From positions 1-48,614 of the forward strand of contig CAJNDS010000952.1 in NCBI GenBank assembly GCA_905221605.1: a stretch of DNA of 48,614 bases, read 5' to 3'. The notes below the pieces were generated by a model. The model saw only the letters and a program-made list of their open reading frames with translations. It had not been told where the DNA came from and did no database searches. The position numbers were made by a program, and so were the translations under genes. This document shows, piece by piece, positions 1 through 10,626 of this stretch; the first letter of the stretch is position 1, and each line of letters opens with the position of its first letter. The stretch is from Symbiodinium natans (lineage: Eukaryota; Sar; Dinophyceae; Suessiales; Symbiodiniaceae).

Positions 1-151
1 CCCCTCAATAAAAGTGCCCTTAACCCTAAACGGACCCTAAACCTTAAAGCCTGAAACCTAACCCCGAAGCGTAAGAACCCCATCCTCAAAGCCTGAATCT
101 CGCGCGTTAGGCGCCTCAGGGTCTGAAATGCTATGAACCTTCTAAACCAAC

Positions 152-214
152 CCCATGACTGCAGCCACGGGACGAAGGACTCATCTGCGAACGCGTCCAA
201 TTCGGCCACGTCGC
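152..214 (-). CDS. Candidate internal exon, unknown protein
   Basis: On the minus strand an acceptor ctgcag is followed by an open segment reading DVAELDAFADESFVPWLQ, then GGG before GTTGGTTTAG as donor. The segment is acidic and hydrophobic like a helix, with C or G in most third positions. I do not recognise it. No neighbouring exon could be joined with confidence. Confidence 0.4.
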
Positions 215-291
215 CTGCAGACACAATGCTGATGCTAAACCCTTAAACTCCTAAAGCCTGAACTCTAAACGACTGCAATCAAGAGCTTTTG

Positions 292-556
292 AGCTTGTCT
301 AGCAAGACCTGGGACGACCAGTCGTTCTTGAAGCTTCGCGGCAGTGACGAGACGCAGGAGAAGCCCAGTGCGCTGGAAGCAAGGTACAAGGCCGGCGGCT
401 TACATTGGCCCCCCGCCTGCAATTTTGCAAGAACCTGGCAGGAACTGCACACGGTGTCTCCTTATGTGCTCCAAAGGACTTCTAGCACGTGGTCTGTTGT
501 TGTGCCGTGGCGGAAGCCACAGCCCGCACTCAAACAACATCGGCCTACACGGGATA
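292..556 (+). CDS. Candidate exon, unknown protein
   Basis: An open plus frame begins SLSSKTWDDQSFLKLRG and stays open for 88 codons, reaching GTATGA at 557, a usable splice donor. If not spliced there it would end at 570. The first half looks more protein-like than the second, which may hide an intron. No family is recognised. Confidence 0.33.
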
Positions 557-570
557 GTATGAAAGATTGA

Positions 571-1048
571 AATCTCTGTTCCTCATCGAGTTGAAGTACC
601 CTTACAAATGCAAAATGTTACCCCACTATGACAAAGGAGAAGTAGGTAATTAAGGAAGGTCCCCTTTATGTGCCGCTTCAAGTAAAAGCCTGTGCAAGGT
701 ACTTGGTTCCCTGGCCCGAACCCCCTGAATCCCATGACTTGTCAGGCTTTCGGCAGATCAAGGGTAGACAGATGATGAAAGGTGCCCAGGAAAGATGTTC
801 TCTAGGAGAAGCCAAGCAGGGAAGACCCGTCAGTGCCTGGAAGTCCACCAGTAGGGCCTGCAAGCTGCTCACGCAAGGGCTGCCCCCCTGAAGACATCAC
901 AAGCTCCTCTGCAATTCAAGTGCAGACTGCTGCAATATGCAATGCACATTCTTGGTTGAAAAGTTGGCAGTGACTGCTGCGAAAGGCCGATTTTTTGCGT
1001 GACTGCCCTGTGTGCTGTGTGGGCCGAGGTTGCGAAACCAAAGTCTCA
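571..1048. other. Interval without a convincing gene
   Basis: Short overlapping open frames exist on both strands, for example 670-891 plus and 678-872 minus, but none has clear splice signals, codon bias or a recognisable sequence. The stretch lies downstream of the minus-strand gene that starts at 2943 and may be its 3' flank. Confidence 0.4.
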
Positions 1049-2943
1049 CTACGAACATCCCGACTGTTGGGGACACCTGCACCGACGGTCATAGTGATGT
1101 CCACCTGGTGTGCCGCTCTTATAGTCTTTCGGGCACATGAAGCTCAGGCTGCCAATGTCAACAAGCTGAACTGCGCCATCGCTGGTCTGGGACGGCTCCC
1201 GGGCACAAGTGCCCTCGGGTTGCTTCCGGTACAGGGCCTGTCCAGATTCACATAGGCGAGTGAACTTGTACTTGATGCACTTCGTCTCATGTTTCTGGTG
1301 GTACGTAGTCCAACTCTTCGTTGTGTAACGGGCATGACAAGAGGTAACCTTGCCTACGCGGTGGCAAGTTGTCCCACTCTTGACTCGCTTGCTATGCCTT
1401 GAGCTTGTAACGTAAGGGACCGATGCGGTCGCTTCACAAGTTGATGTCCACTGGTCCATCCGTTGCCAACTGAAGTCCATCTCACTCTCGTTGGCCGAAG
1501 TGGCGGGGTCATCCGCAAGAAGAGGGTCTCTGGCACGCACGAAATCTGGGAAGATGTGCGAGTAATCCATCCTGTCTGGGGTTGCTCCGAAAGTGATGGA
1601 CCCCTTCCTTGGCTGGCATCGGAACCCAAGTAAAGTAGGGCCAGCTCACCACCTTCTAAAACTCAAAAAGCTCTGAAAAAAGCGTATTGTTGTGCAAGTC
1701 GCCTGTGGCTATGCTCGCTTGTCTCGTGGTAGTGACCTTCAACGATAACTGGGCTCACCTCGCTGGGAGCACCATCACGTGGCAAGCATCGCTCAGCTTC
1801 AAGAAGAGCAGCCTTCCCATCAAGTGCAGAAAAAAGACATCAAAAACATCTGTTGAGGGGGTTCGGTGGATGCTTATAAGGAATGAGGCCTATGTAGGTC
1901 ATCCTTTAGTAGGGCTTCCGACTCGTAGCATCTGCCCGAGCCTGGTGGCAGCAGCACTCCATGCTTGCTTCTGTTCGGAGGACGCATTGGCCCGCATCTT
2001 TCACAAGCTCAACCTCAGAGCATTGGAGCTCCTTGAACATGCCTGCTTTCTGGGCATTCCTCACAAATCCCTGCGCATCCGCCGCTTGCACCGCCTGCCC
2101 CGTGTAGTCCGTGCTCTCGCTGATGTCTTCCATGTCAAACTCTAAGACCTTGAAAAACCTGCGACCCTTTTCACTGTCGTAGTATATGTTTGTCGACACG
2201 AAGGCTTCGGCAGTGGCTTTCTTGACCCGAAGGCCAACCGATCCGATCTTGTCCTTGAGATGGCAGCACGATGTACTTGGAACCGGCCGGACCTCGGACA
2301 AACAAAGGTCCATGGTGTCCTGCCGCTTGTAGCTCCACCCGACGAAGGTGAACACGGATGTCCAATCCAATTTGCAGCACAAGCCCTGGTCTTCATGATA
2401 CCACTTGTAGCGATTGGGATCTTTCTCGCTGTGCTCGTCCTTGACGCTCCCGCAATCCTCGATGGAAGCCACCTGCACCCAGAACAAAGAGCTCAAACAA
2501 ATCTGAGACAGTGCCCCGAAAAGACCCTCGTGTGTGCACCGAAAAGGCTCTCGTGTGAATTTTGGAAGTTCACCCTGAAGTGTTTTGAAAAAGGAGCTGC
2601 CAAGAAGAGAAGAGAAGGCATGCACTTACGGCCACTCCCATTTGGGGTGCCGGGTTTCCAGCAAGCTCGATGGTCATGAAGCTCATGGGTTCTGTGTAAA
2701 AACAACAATGTGCTGCACAAATCTATCGCAGGCCTTCTTGCAGTAGCAGCCGACTCCCTTCATCATCTCCGCCTGGTCTGCTTCCGATGCATTGGCGTAC
2801 TTCACAGGGCTCGACGAGGGCCACTGACGGCCGGGGGCGCCGATGAATCCTTGTTGGAGTGCACCCTGCACGTCCCTGACCGCGCGGTGTGCCAGAAGCA
2901 CGCGCGTGGAGAGGACAAGGATGGAGGGGAGCAGCCAAGACAT
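1049..2943 (-). CDS. Split gene for a secreted or membrane-anchored cysteine-rich protein
   Basis: ATG at 2943-2941 opens MSWLLPSILVLSTRVLLAH, a typical signal peptide or membrane anchor. Candidate exons are 2943 to about 2730, 2691-2630 (donor GTAAGT), 2472-1942, 1812-1759 (donor GTGAGC) and 1571 to about 1049. The phases agree at 2630/2472 and, with a GC donor at 1941, at 1942/1812. The first junction does not fit a simple GT-AG intron and the link into the last exon is uncertain. The 177-codon central exon is the longest convincing open segment of the gene, with CC pairs near its N-terminal and C-terminal ends. The last exon is rich in His, Lys, Thr and Cys. The protein would act in the secretory pathway or outside the cell. 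No domain is recognised. Confidence 0.52.
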
Positions 2944-3142
2944 GGCTGGAACCTCCCCAAGTGCTCTGGATCTGTCAAACGTACGTAGCGTCTGTAGCAA
3001 GGAGCCACGGTTCGGCTGCGGCACGGCGCAGTGCAAAGCAAAGTGGGCACACACACCCGAAAACCCAAAAAATCACCCAAGCACCGAAAAAAGTCCCAAC
3101 AGCCCTGGGCCCTAAACCCTGCCATCATCAACCGGCAAACAG

Positions 3143-5403
3143 CTGGCGGGCTGGGGCCCCTGGCTACAAAAGCAGCCTCACCTCGTCGTAGAGGCTTTTC
3201 AGAGGCGAAAGAAGCCGCTGAAAACACCTGGAGCCGTGAGAGGCTATAAACACTGGAACTGAAACCTTCTCACTTCCCAAAACGCCTGTCGACAACGTCA
3301 GTCACAGAACCTCAACGGCCGCAAGCCAGCAGACACTTGACATCCGATCTTTCCACTCTTCAGGGTGTCCCGTTTGTGATGTCAGCGAGCCTTGCCGGCC
3401 TCAGCGAAAATGGATGGCGTGACACGATTTCGCATCATCATGCAGTGGAAGTGGACAGATGTTGCTGTCTATTCACTTTTCAAAACGCATGTCGACGACG
3501 TCAGTCAGAGAACCTCAACGGCCGCAAGCCAGCAGACACTTGACATCCGATCTTTCCACTCTTCAGGGTGTCCCGTTTGTGATGTCAGCGAGCCTTGCCG
3601 GCCTCAGCGAAAATGGATGGCGTGACACGATTTCGCATCATCATGCAGTGGAAGTGGACAGATGTTGCTGTCTACTCACTTTCCAAAACGCATGTCGACA
3701 ACGTCAGTCACAGAACCTCAACGGCCGCAAGCCAGCAGACACTTGACATCCGATCTTTCCACTCTTCAGGGTGTCCCGTTAGTGATGTCAGCGAGCCTTG
3801 CCGGCCTCAGCGAAAATGGATGGCGTGACACGATTTCGCATCATCATGCAGTGGAAGTGAACAGATGTTGCTCCCTGTTCAGTTTCCAAAACGCATGTCG
3901 ACAACGTCAGTCACAGGACCTCAACGGCCGCAAGCCAGCAGACACTTGACATCCGATCTTTCCACTCTTCAGGGTGTCCCGTTTGTGATGTCAGCGAGCC
4001 TTGCCGGCCTCAGCGAAAATGGATGGCGTGACACGATTTCGCATCATCATGCAGTGGAAGCGGACAGATGTTGCTGCCTCTTCACTTTCCAAAACGCATG
4101 CCGACAACGTCAGTCACAGAACCTCAACGGCCGCAAGCCAGCAGACACTTGACATCCGATCTTTCCACTCTTCAGGGTGTCCCGTTAGTGATGTCAGCGA
4201 GCCTTGCCGGCCTCAGCGAAAATGGATGGCGTGACACGATTTCGCATCATCATGCAGTGGAAGGGGACAGATGTTGCTGCCTATTCACTTTCCAAAACGC
4301 ATGTCGACAACGTCAGTCACAGAACCTCAACGGCAAGCCAGCAGACACTCGACATCCGATCTTTCCACTCTTCAGGGTGTCCCGTTGGTGATGTCAGCGA
4401 GCCTTGCCGGCCTCAGCGAAAATGGATGGCGTGACACGATTTCGCATCATCATGCAGTGGAAGCGGACAGATGTTGCTGCCTATTCACTTTCCAAAACGC
4501 ATGCCGACAACGTCAGTCACAGAACCTCAACGGCCGCAAGCCAGCAGACACTTGACATCCGATCTTTCCACTCTTCAGGGTGTCCCGTTAGTGATGTCAG
4601 CGAGCCTTGCCGGCCTCAGCGAAAATGGATGGCGTGACACGATTTCGCATCATCATGCAGTGGAAGCGGACAGATGTTGCTGCCTATTCACTTTCCAAAA
4701 TGCATGTCGACAACGTCAGTCACAGAACCTCAACGGCCGCAAGCCAGCAGACACTTGACATCCGATCTTTCCACTCTTCAGGGTGTCCCGTTAGTGATGT
4801 CAGCGAGCCTTGCCGGCCTCAGCGAAAATGGATGGCGTGACACGATTTCGCATCATCATGCAGTGGAAGCGGACAGATGTTGCCTCTTCACTTTCCAAAA
4901 CGCATGCCGACAACGTCAGTCACAGAACCTCAACGGCCGCAAGCCAGCAGACACTTGACATCCGATCTTTCCACTCTTCAGGGTGTCCCGTTAGTGATGT
5001 AAGCGAGCCTTGCCGGCCTCAGCGAAAATGGCTGGCGTGACACGATTTCGCATCATCATGCAGTGGAAGCGGACAGATGTTGCTGCCTTTTCACTTTCCA
5101 AAACGCATGTCGACAACGTCAGTCACAGAACCTCAACGGCCGCAAGCCAGCAGACACTTGACATCCGATCTTTCCACTCTTCAGGGTGTCCCGTTAGTGA
5201 TGTCAGCGAGCCTTGCCGGCCTCAGCGAAAATGGATGGCGTGACACGATTTCGCATCATCATGCAGTGGAAGCGGACAGATGTTGCTGCCTATTCACTTT
5301 CCAAAACGCATGTCGACCACGTCAGTCAGAGAGCCCGTTCGGGAGAACCAAAGCCGTTTGTTACACCTCTTTGAGGCAGCTCAAGCTCCCAGAGGCTGTA
5401 CAG
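3143..5403 (+). CDS. Candidate two-exon segment spanning the 203-base satellite
   Basis: Exon 3143-3235 follows the acceptor ggcaaacag and contains GFSEAKEAAENTWS before a GTGAGA donor, ending in phase 1. Just beyond the satellite, 5332-5403 reads PVRENQSRLLHLFEAAQ and ends before GTCCGAG. Its two leading bases complete the phase. If both belong together the whole tandem array lies in one intron of about 2.1 kb. Each exon is plausible; the join is inference. Confidence 0.38.
3270..5331 (+). repeat. 203-base tandem satellite, ten copies plus a partial leading unit
   Basis: The motif gacatccgatctttccactc starts at 3339, 3542, 3745, 3948, 4151, 4351, 4554, 4757, 4957 and 5160, so the spacing is 203 bases except two units of 200. 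Copies are roughly 95 percent or more alike. The most variable part follows cagtggaag. The period is not a multiple of three, so the many 76-95 codon frames across it are repeats of one shadow reading in shifting frames, and I do not call them genes. Confidence 0.97.
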
Positions 5404-5536
5404 GTCCGAGCCCTCGAAAGACCACGAACCCATCTTAGGCCCACATACTCAAGAGGTGCAACATAACTTCCTTAAGCCCTGAGCCTCAATCACTCCTTCC
5501 CCTCCCCTCAAACACCCTCTGTGCTTCCAAACCCAC

Positions 5537-5579
5537 CTGCGAGCCGCAGGGTGGACCCAACAGCGCGGCAGCTTCGGAG
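5537..5579 (-). CDS. Candidate internal exon
   Basis: The acceptor gatctcag and the donor GTGGGT bound a 43-base segment reading SEAAALLGPPCGSQ in one frame. The splice signals are reasonable and the length is typical for this window. No partner exon was found. Confidence 0.35.
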
Positions 5580-5640
5580 CTGAGATCACTTTTGCTTCTT
5601 TGCTGTGCTGGCCCAAGGCTTGTGGAACTGGGGGGTTGGT

Positions 5641-5659
5641 CCTGAAGCAAAGCTTCAGG
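5641..5659. other. Short perfect hairpin
   Basis: CCTGAAGC and GCTTCAGG form an 8-base perfect stem with an AAA loop. It could fold in RNA, but nothing nearby gives it a role. Confidence 0.6.
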
Positions 5660-6334
5660 AGCAGCTTCCTATGTCATGTCTGAATCATGTCCGGCTTAAA
5701 ACTCGAGCCCCACACACACAGACTTTGCTAAAGCCAGCAATGCGAAGCTCCTGCATGACCATACTCGAAGGTTCATGATAACTAGTAACCCAAAACCCTA
5801 AATGTAACGGCCAAGCAGACCATGAGGCTGGAGCATTTAGGGTTTAGGGTTTAGCGTTTAGGGATTTATTCATAGGCCGATTGTCGCACCGTCGCAAGCA
5901 GCGGTTTCGGGTTTAGGGTTTAGGGACTTAGAGACAAGCATGGGGCTTGTAAGTGCGTCCTTCCATTCTGCTGCAGCTGAGAAGGCCCTCTGCTGTCTTT
6001 TTGTTTTTTTCATCCTTGCTTCTCGCCTGCACACGCTCCCTCAGCTACCCTCCGATCTTTGCTCTCCTACTGTGACATGGGCTGAAGCCGATCAGATGAA
6101 AGAGAGCTGAGAGTGTCAGCCTAGAGCTTCTTCCATGTCTTTCCCATGCATCTCCTAAACCCTAAACCCCAAACCTCTAGAGCCCTAACGCAGGAGACTA
6201 TGGCTGTGGTGAGGTCCCCCCCATTTTTGTGGGACATGGTGATAAGAATCGATGGGGAGGGGGATAAGATGCTCCCTACGTGGCTGCCTCACCGCTTCGG
6301 TGGCTTGGCGGCTGATTTTGGTCGCAGGAGCGGC

Positions 6335-6400
6335 CCTGCAGACATCGACCTCAGTGCCGTCGAGCTGCGCTGCGCTCAGAAACGACTTATTGTGGGAAGT
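6335..6400 (+). CDS. Candidate exon, unknown protein
   Basis: After the acceptor ttttggtcgcag an open frame reads SGPADIDLSAVELRCAQKR with a high share of C and G third positions. The 3' end is unclear; GTGGGA at about 6390 could be the donor. A wider frame at 6149-6430 stays open in the same phase. Confidence 0.35.
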
Positions 6401-6639
6401 TCAGGGTTGCAGGGGTTAGGAAAGCTTTAAAAGTTCTGAGCACTCTACATCCGTCAGACGTCAAGCCAAGGCAAATTTGTGTGGTGAGATGCAGGTCTAA
6501 CAAGTCTGTATCCAACCCAGGGAAACAGGCAACAGTGAGAATGCTGCTGCTACTCCCAGATCCTTGCCTAAACGCACCCCCCTAAACCCTAAACCCTAAA
6601 CCCTAAACCCTAACCCCTAACCCCTAACCCCTAAACTTA

Positions 6640-6953
6640 GTGGAGCTTTGTAAGCTGCACGCCCAGGCTTCGCCGCGGACTTTGGTCGGCAGAGAGTCTC
6701 CTTTCGAGAAGTTGACAGCAAGCCAGGCCGAAAAGATTATGATCGGTCCAGGGTTTAGGGTCCTTTTTGGGTACCCTGAATGTCAGGTTATAATAGGGAT
6801 CCAAGAAGGGGCCATCATTTTGACAGCCACCCACATGTACTGCGCATCAAGTTGCCTCTTTCAACTGAGTGCCAGGCCTCCCAGCAAGGCGCCTGCAAGG
6901 GAGTGTGGGCCAGGGAGATTTCTGGGAGCTTTCGTTGCTGGGGGGCTGCTTCA
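6640..6953 (+). CDS. Candidate exon ending in a GTGAGA donor
   Basis: A plus frame is open over the whole stretch and ends GAFVAGGLL before the consensus donor GTGAGA at 6954. Inside it, 6753-6786 could alternatively be a 34-base intron starting GTTTAGGG and ending TGTCAG, joining FAADFGRQRVSFREVDSK to VIIGIQEGAIILTA. Both readings are open, so the internal structure is undecided. The 3' half from 6787 is common to both. It converges with the minus gene ending at 7204. Confidence 0.42.
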
Positions 6954-6974
6954 GTGAGATTGCTCCCTTAAAAC

Positions 6975-7063
6975 CCTCTGAAGCCCCTAGGAGCCCCTAA
7001 GGAGCCTTTTCCTTCGCCCAAGTCCTCGATCGACTCGCTTCTCTCGCTTCCCGAGAGGGGCGC
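6975..7063 (-). CDS. Candidate exon, strand uncertain
   Basis: On the minus strand the acceptor cgtgccccccag precedes APLSGSERSESIEDLGEGKG, ending GG before GTTTTAAG. The plus strand of the same bases also has a strong pyrimidine-rich acceptor (ccttttccttcgcccaag) and three open frames. Something here is probably exonic, but the strand cannot be settled by eye. Confidence 0.3.
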
Positions 7064-7203
7064 CTGGGGGGCACGGAAGGGGCGGTTTTGGATGGAGACT
7101 GCTTTTCTGGGCTTTGGCTGACTCAAAAAACTGAGGGCTTTTAGGGCTCTTAGGGCTCTTAGGGTTCTTAGTCTTAGGGTTTTGGGTGTTGGGTGGCCCA
7201 AGG

Positions 7204-9279
7204 CTACATCTTGCCAAGGCACCGATCCCGGTTCGACTCACGGCGTGACCTTTGCCGCCTCCATGGTATGAGAGCAGAGGCACCGGGGAAACAACCAAGC
7301 GGTTGAGGTGTGTCAGGGCTTCTGCCATATATGGCGGGTTGACCATCCTTATCATGAGTGTAACTTAGGCACCTATGGAAAGCTATCTTCCCCCCCGCCA
7401 TGAAAGCCCCCCACTCTGATCCCTCTACATCCCGCATGCCCTTTCAGGGTCAAGCAACAGAGCCCACTCCAAGGTCCCCTGCCATATGAAGCAGGGATTC
7501 ACCAAGATATACACCCATCAAGAACGGTGATACAAGCTCTGCTTCATGTCTGCTTCCAAGGCCTAAAGAAGTCACTAAACCTGATTGCCGGCCAAAAGCA
7601 AAAGAACTCTAAACCCAACCGCAGGAAGCACCACCCAAACTACATGAACTTTCACAACACCAACCAAAGACATCCGCGAGGGTGCCCGTAGGCTGCTTCC
7701 GGCCTCTGAGAGCGTGACTCGCGCCCGTTCCGGTCTGGCCAGCTCTTGTTGAGATGTGTTCATGCGGATCGGGGCTTGTTTGTCATAGTAGCCCAGTAAC
7801 TTCGTTTGTTGATCTGAGTTCCCAAGCAAAGTCTCCAGTGCGTTGGCTTGCTTTTCGTTTAGGGTGCCAATAATTTACTCCCACCCACCCCCCTCAAGAG
7901 TGCGATCAAATTTAGCTGCATGACTTCCTTCCAATGCCAAGCTCCACCTCAACGCCCTACGCCCAGCCCTGCGCCCAAAGCACGGGGCCTTCGAAATGGC
8001 CAGGGGGAGCCTGCGCAAGGCTCAGATCCAAGGAGGGAACCCTTGATCTTATTCCCTACGCATACCTTATATAGTTTCTTTTACCGAAGTAGCCCCCTAC
8101 ATCTCTTGTTGGCTATAAGGGTCCCTCCTTTCGTCCCTTGAAGTCCCGTGTATGAGCTGTTGTAGGTTTCAAGGCTCCTCCTTCCTCTTCCGCATTTGCT
8201 GCACTGACCTTGAATGAGCCAAGGAATGCCCTTGAAGCTCAGGGGCAGCAGCAAAAGGGACAAGCGGAAGAGCCTCTTTACAAATGCATACCTTGAACTG
8301 TGGCCTGTGCTAAAGAAGGTGCCGTTTACGAGAAAGCGGAGCGCAGCAGGGCTAACAAGAGGTCCCCCACGAGGGGTGCCCTAATCCTGCCTAACCTTGA
8401 AGTCTACGCATGCATAGAACAAGGGATGTGTAAAAACTGTTTGTTTGGCCTAGGCCCTGCATGTTGAACCCACCCAACTCCCACACATTCGGTTGCCCGG
8501 TAACCTCAATGTTCCCTCTACAAAAACGACAGGTGTGGGCGCACTCTGGGGTTCAACGTTAAGGAGGGTTAAGGCTCCCCCCCTCCCCCGAAGAAAGGAA
8601 GGAAACAAGGGCGCGACTGGGCATCCTAGGACTTTCATACTTGGTCCCCTCCCTGCGGCCGGACCTCCCGCCCGCGGCTTCGCCGACCTGCGCCGGGGGG
8701 AAACATCATCCTTGCTCTCTTCTTCCCAGATCCCCATGTATCTTGGCTAGGCAGCTAGACCTAGAATGGTCTAAGCCCTAGACCCTGAACCCCGAACCTT
8801 CTTGGGATTCATGTTCGCGTAATCCTTACCGTTCATTTCTGCAAAAATAAGAAGGTCCTCATAATGTTGACCCACCCGTAAGGATTCTTAGCCTTCCTCA
8901 ACGCTCTGCAGGGATTCTGTTCGAGCGGCCGGGCTAGCTCCTCAAAGAAACCTAACCCTCAACCCTCAACCTCCAACCCTAAACCCTTAAAACTCTAAAA
9001 GTCATCCCGAAACGCCTGGGGGCAGGTGTCAGCTCACTTTCTTTTTACGTCACGCTTCACCAGCGTTCGGTTCATCGGGGCCCTCGTCATCATCCACGCG
9101 GTAGATGGCCAATAGCAGACCTCCCCGGGAAGGCAGCGGTTTAGGGTTGACCCTAGAGGTTTAACTATTGGAGCACCTTCGCTGAAAGACAAACAGCCCA
9201 CCCCTTCGTCTTTGCAATTCGATGCCTCCAACATACACCTTCCTCTACGTAGAGGACTCGGACATCCTCAACAAGGCGC
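7204..9279 (-). CDS. Eleven-exon gene, unknown soluble protein of about 344 residues (5' end missing)
   Basis: Candidate exons, in order: 9279-9177, 9120-9049, 8940-8903, 8687-8641, 8517-8474, 8380-8292, 8237-8085, 8010-7961, 7846-7665, 7562-7526 and 7424-7204 (stop TAG). All ten junctions agree in phase. Donors include GTAAAA, GTATGA, GTGGGT, GTATGC and GTAGGG. Several acceptors have clear pyrimidine tracts, such as cctgtcgtttttgtag and cccttttgctgctgcccctgag. Introns are 37 to 215 bases and some carry decayed TTTAGGG units. Recognisable pieces are RLVEDVRVLYVEEG at the start, a CSKC motif in exon seven and SDQQTKLLGYYDKQ in exon nine. No signal peptide is visible because the first exon is not identified. 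The family is not recognised. Individual junctions could be wrong, but the whole chain is hard to explain by chance. Confidence 0.58.
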
Positions 9280-9344
9280 CTAAAAACCCTAAACTCAGCT
9301 GTTGTTAAAATACCGCCCCTGAAGAAGTCACAATTTTGTGGTCC

Positions 9345-9458
9345 CTAAGTCTGCCAGCGTAGACCCCAACAGCGAGAGACGATGTGAGCCTGTCCGAAAC
9401 CGACGACAGCTTCGCATTTCGCGAACCCAGACGTCCAAAAGCGATGGCAGTTCCGGAT
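9345..9458 (-). CDS. Candidate terminal exon
   Basis: The minus strand reads IRNCHRFWTSGFAKCEAVV and on to a TAG, after the acceptor gggtttgcaag. The plus strand of the same bases reads DDVSLSETDDSFAFREPRR, equally open. I prefer minus because the gene just downstream is on that strand, but the phase to 9279 does not match. Confidence 0.3.
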   Translation of the reverse strand: MRNCHRFWTSGFAKCEAVVGFGQAHIVSRCWGLRWQT

Positions 9459-9481
9459 CTTGCAAACCCGGGGTTTAAGGT

Positions 9482-9685
9482 TTAGGGTTTAGGGAAGATG
9501 ACTGTTTCGAGGATGGCGAGCGCGGCCACGCCCGAGAAGATGTGAACAAGCTTCAAGAGGGCACTCCCCTTGCCCTTGATGTTGGAACTTCTTTGGTGTT
9601 GACACGCTGCTGCTTGGCACATAACAATCCTCAAGCCCAGTAAGTTGTACACCCTAAACGCCACAGTTTCAGAAGACGACGCCAT
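9482..9685 (-). CDS. Candidate small ORF, 67 codons, hydrophobic C-terminus
   Basis: ATG at 9685 in the context gggaacATGG opens MASSSETVAFRVYNLLG and runs to a TAA in the telomere-like repeat. The C-terminal part VHIFSGVAALAILETVIF could span a membrane and has C or G in most third positions. One internal TTTAGGG unit is read as codons. It may be the first or last exon of a larger gene. Confidence 0.35.
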   Translation of the reverse strand: MASSSETVAFRVYNLLGLRIVMCQAAACQHQRSSNIKGKGSALLKLVHIFSGVAALAILETVIFPKP

Positions 9686-10034
9686 GTTCCCAGATGCCCC
9701 GGGAGGTTCGTGATGCACCCCCAAACTCGAAACCCTAGACTCTGACGCCCAAAGCTCCAAAACTCCGAATATTAGTCCATCTCCGGGTCCAAGACACGGA
9801 GTGGCGAGGCCAAAGTGTCCGGAGACACCTCCTCGCCATTGATTTCCTGACACCTCGCGTTCGAAAACTTGGGGCTCTTGTCTGGTTGGAGGGGCCCTGG
9901 TTTAGGGTTAGGGCTTAGGATTTGGGGTTCCGAGTTAGGGGTGTAGAGCTTAGGACTTTGGGGTTGCTTAGGGTTGCGTTGGCGTGCTTCAGGGGTTCTT
10001 GGGGATGTCAGGGGTTAGAAGCGGGGAGGACCCT

Positions 10035-10307
10035 GACGCTTCAGCAGCTCCTTGCACTCTCCCCCAAAATGCCGCTGTGCATGCTTGCAAGCCCTTGGAT
10101 GAGTGCACCTCTGCTCAAGTAGCCGAGTGCAAAGCATGTCTGAACATCAAAGTGTACCCGTCGCAACAAAATCGCCCCAACAGTCTTGCCGCCAGTCCCC
10201 TGAATGCTCTAGGGCCAGTCTGAACAACACACGAGCCGTGTAGCAAAGCAGGTTGCCTCAGTGCCATTGCATGCAATCCTGGAGCCTCTCCCCTGTTTGT
10301 CACAGCC

Positions 10308-10364
<57 letters not shown>

Positions 10365-10581
10365 TAAGCATGCAAGCTTATGTCCGCGCCTGTGCTGCAA
10401 TGGGCGCTCCTGTGGGCCAGAACTGACATGTAAATGGAAAATGGCTCATGAAGAAAGACTGGAGGCTTCATGCTCGCATAGACATCCAGCTAACACAGTA
10501 GGTTCCCTGAACGAGGCTCCTCGAAAAGATCATACCCGTGACATGTACATGGATCTGCTCGAAAGTAGAGTCTTTCGGTAG
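10035..10581 (+). CDS. Candidate cysteine-rich protein interrupted by a C tract
   Basis: Two plus open segments resemble one another in style. The first, to a TGA at 10221-10223, reads CTLPQNAAVHACKPLDEC and then AECKACLNIK. The second, ending in a TAG at 10579-10581, has QCKHASLCPRLCCNGRSC. Between them lies a 52-base C run. Read through, that run gives about eighteen prolines in frame with the second segment; spliced, it would be pyrimidine-rich intron. The cysteine spacing suggests a disulfide-rich or metal-binding protein. No family is recognised. Confidence 0.4.
10309..10360 (+). repeat. 52-base C homopolymer
   Basis: An uninterrupted run of C. Its exact length is likely unreliable in any assembly and also variable in the organism. 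Confidence 0.98.
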
Positions 10582-10626
10582 GCTATGCGATAACTGCACT
10601 CCTCAATGTAGTAATGGTGTTTGGTT

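Noticed and set aside
3995-4035. Similarity of the satellite's complement (CCATTTTCGCTGAGG) to the dinoflagellate spliced leader (CCATTTTGGCTCAAG)
   Set aside because: The match is partial, there is no GT donor after it, and the conserved 5' half of the leader is absent.
3337-5466. Many open frames of 76 to 129 codons across the satellite
   Set aside because: They are copies of three overlapping readings of one 203-base unit in rotating frames, each closing within 1.5 units.
7225-7250. tRNA T-arm-like ggttcgactc, also at 22740-22770 and 28415-28430
   Set aside because: The flanking bases do not form the five-pair T stem, and no acceptor or anticodon stem fits around them.
7219-7265. Plus exon HRSRFDSRRDLCRLH with a GTATGA donor, in phase with the exon ending at 6953
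   Set aside because: It lies antisense within the well-chained last exon of the minus gene (7424-7204), which is better supported.
9033-9100. Plus exon HFLFTSRFTSVRFIGALV with a GTAGAT donor
   Set aside because: The opposite strand holds an exon that fits the eleven-exon chain in phase; this looks like its antisense.
9473-9492. A 20-base intron GTTTAAGGTTTAGGGTTTAG between two plus segments
   Set aside because: The flanking segments read better on the minus strand, so the phase match is probably chance.
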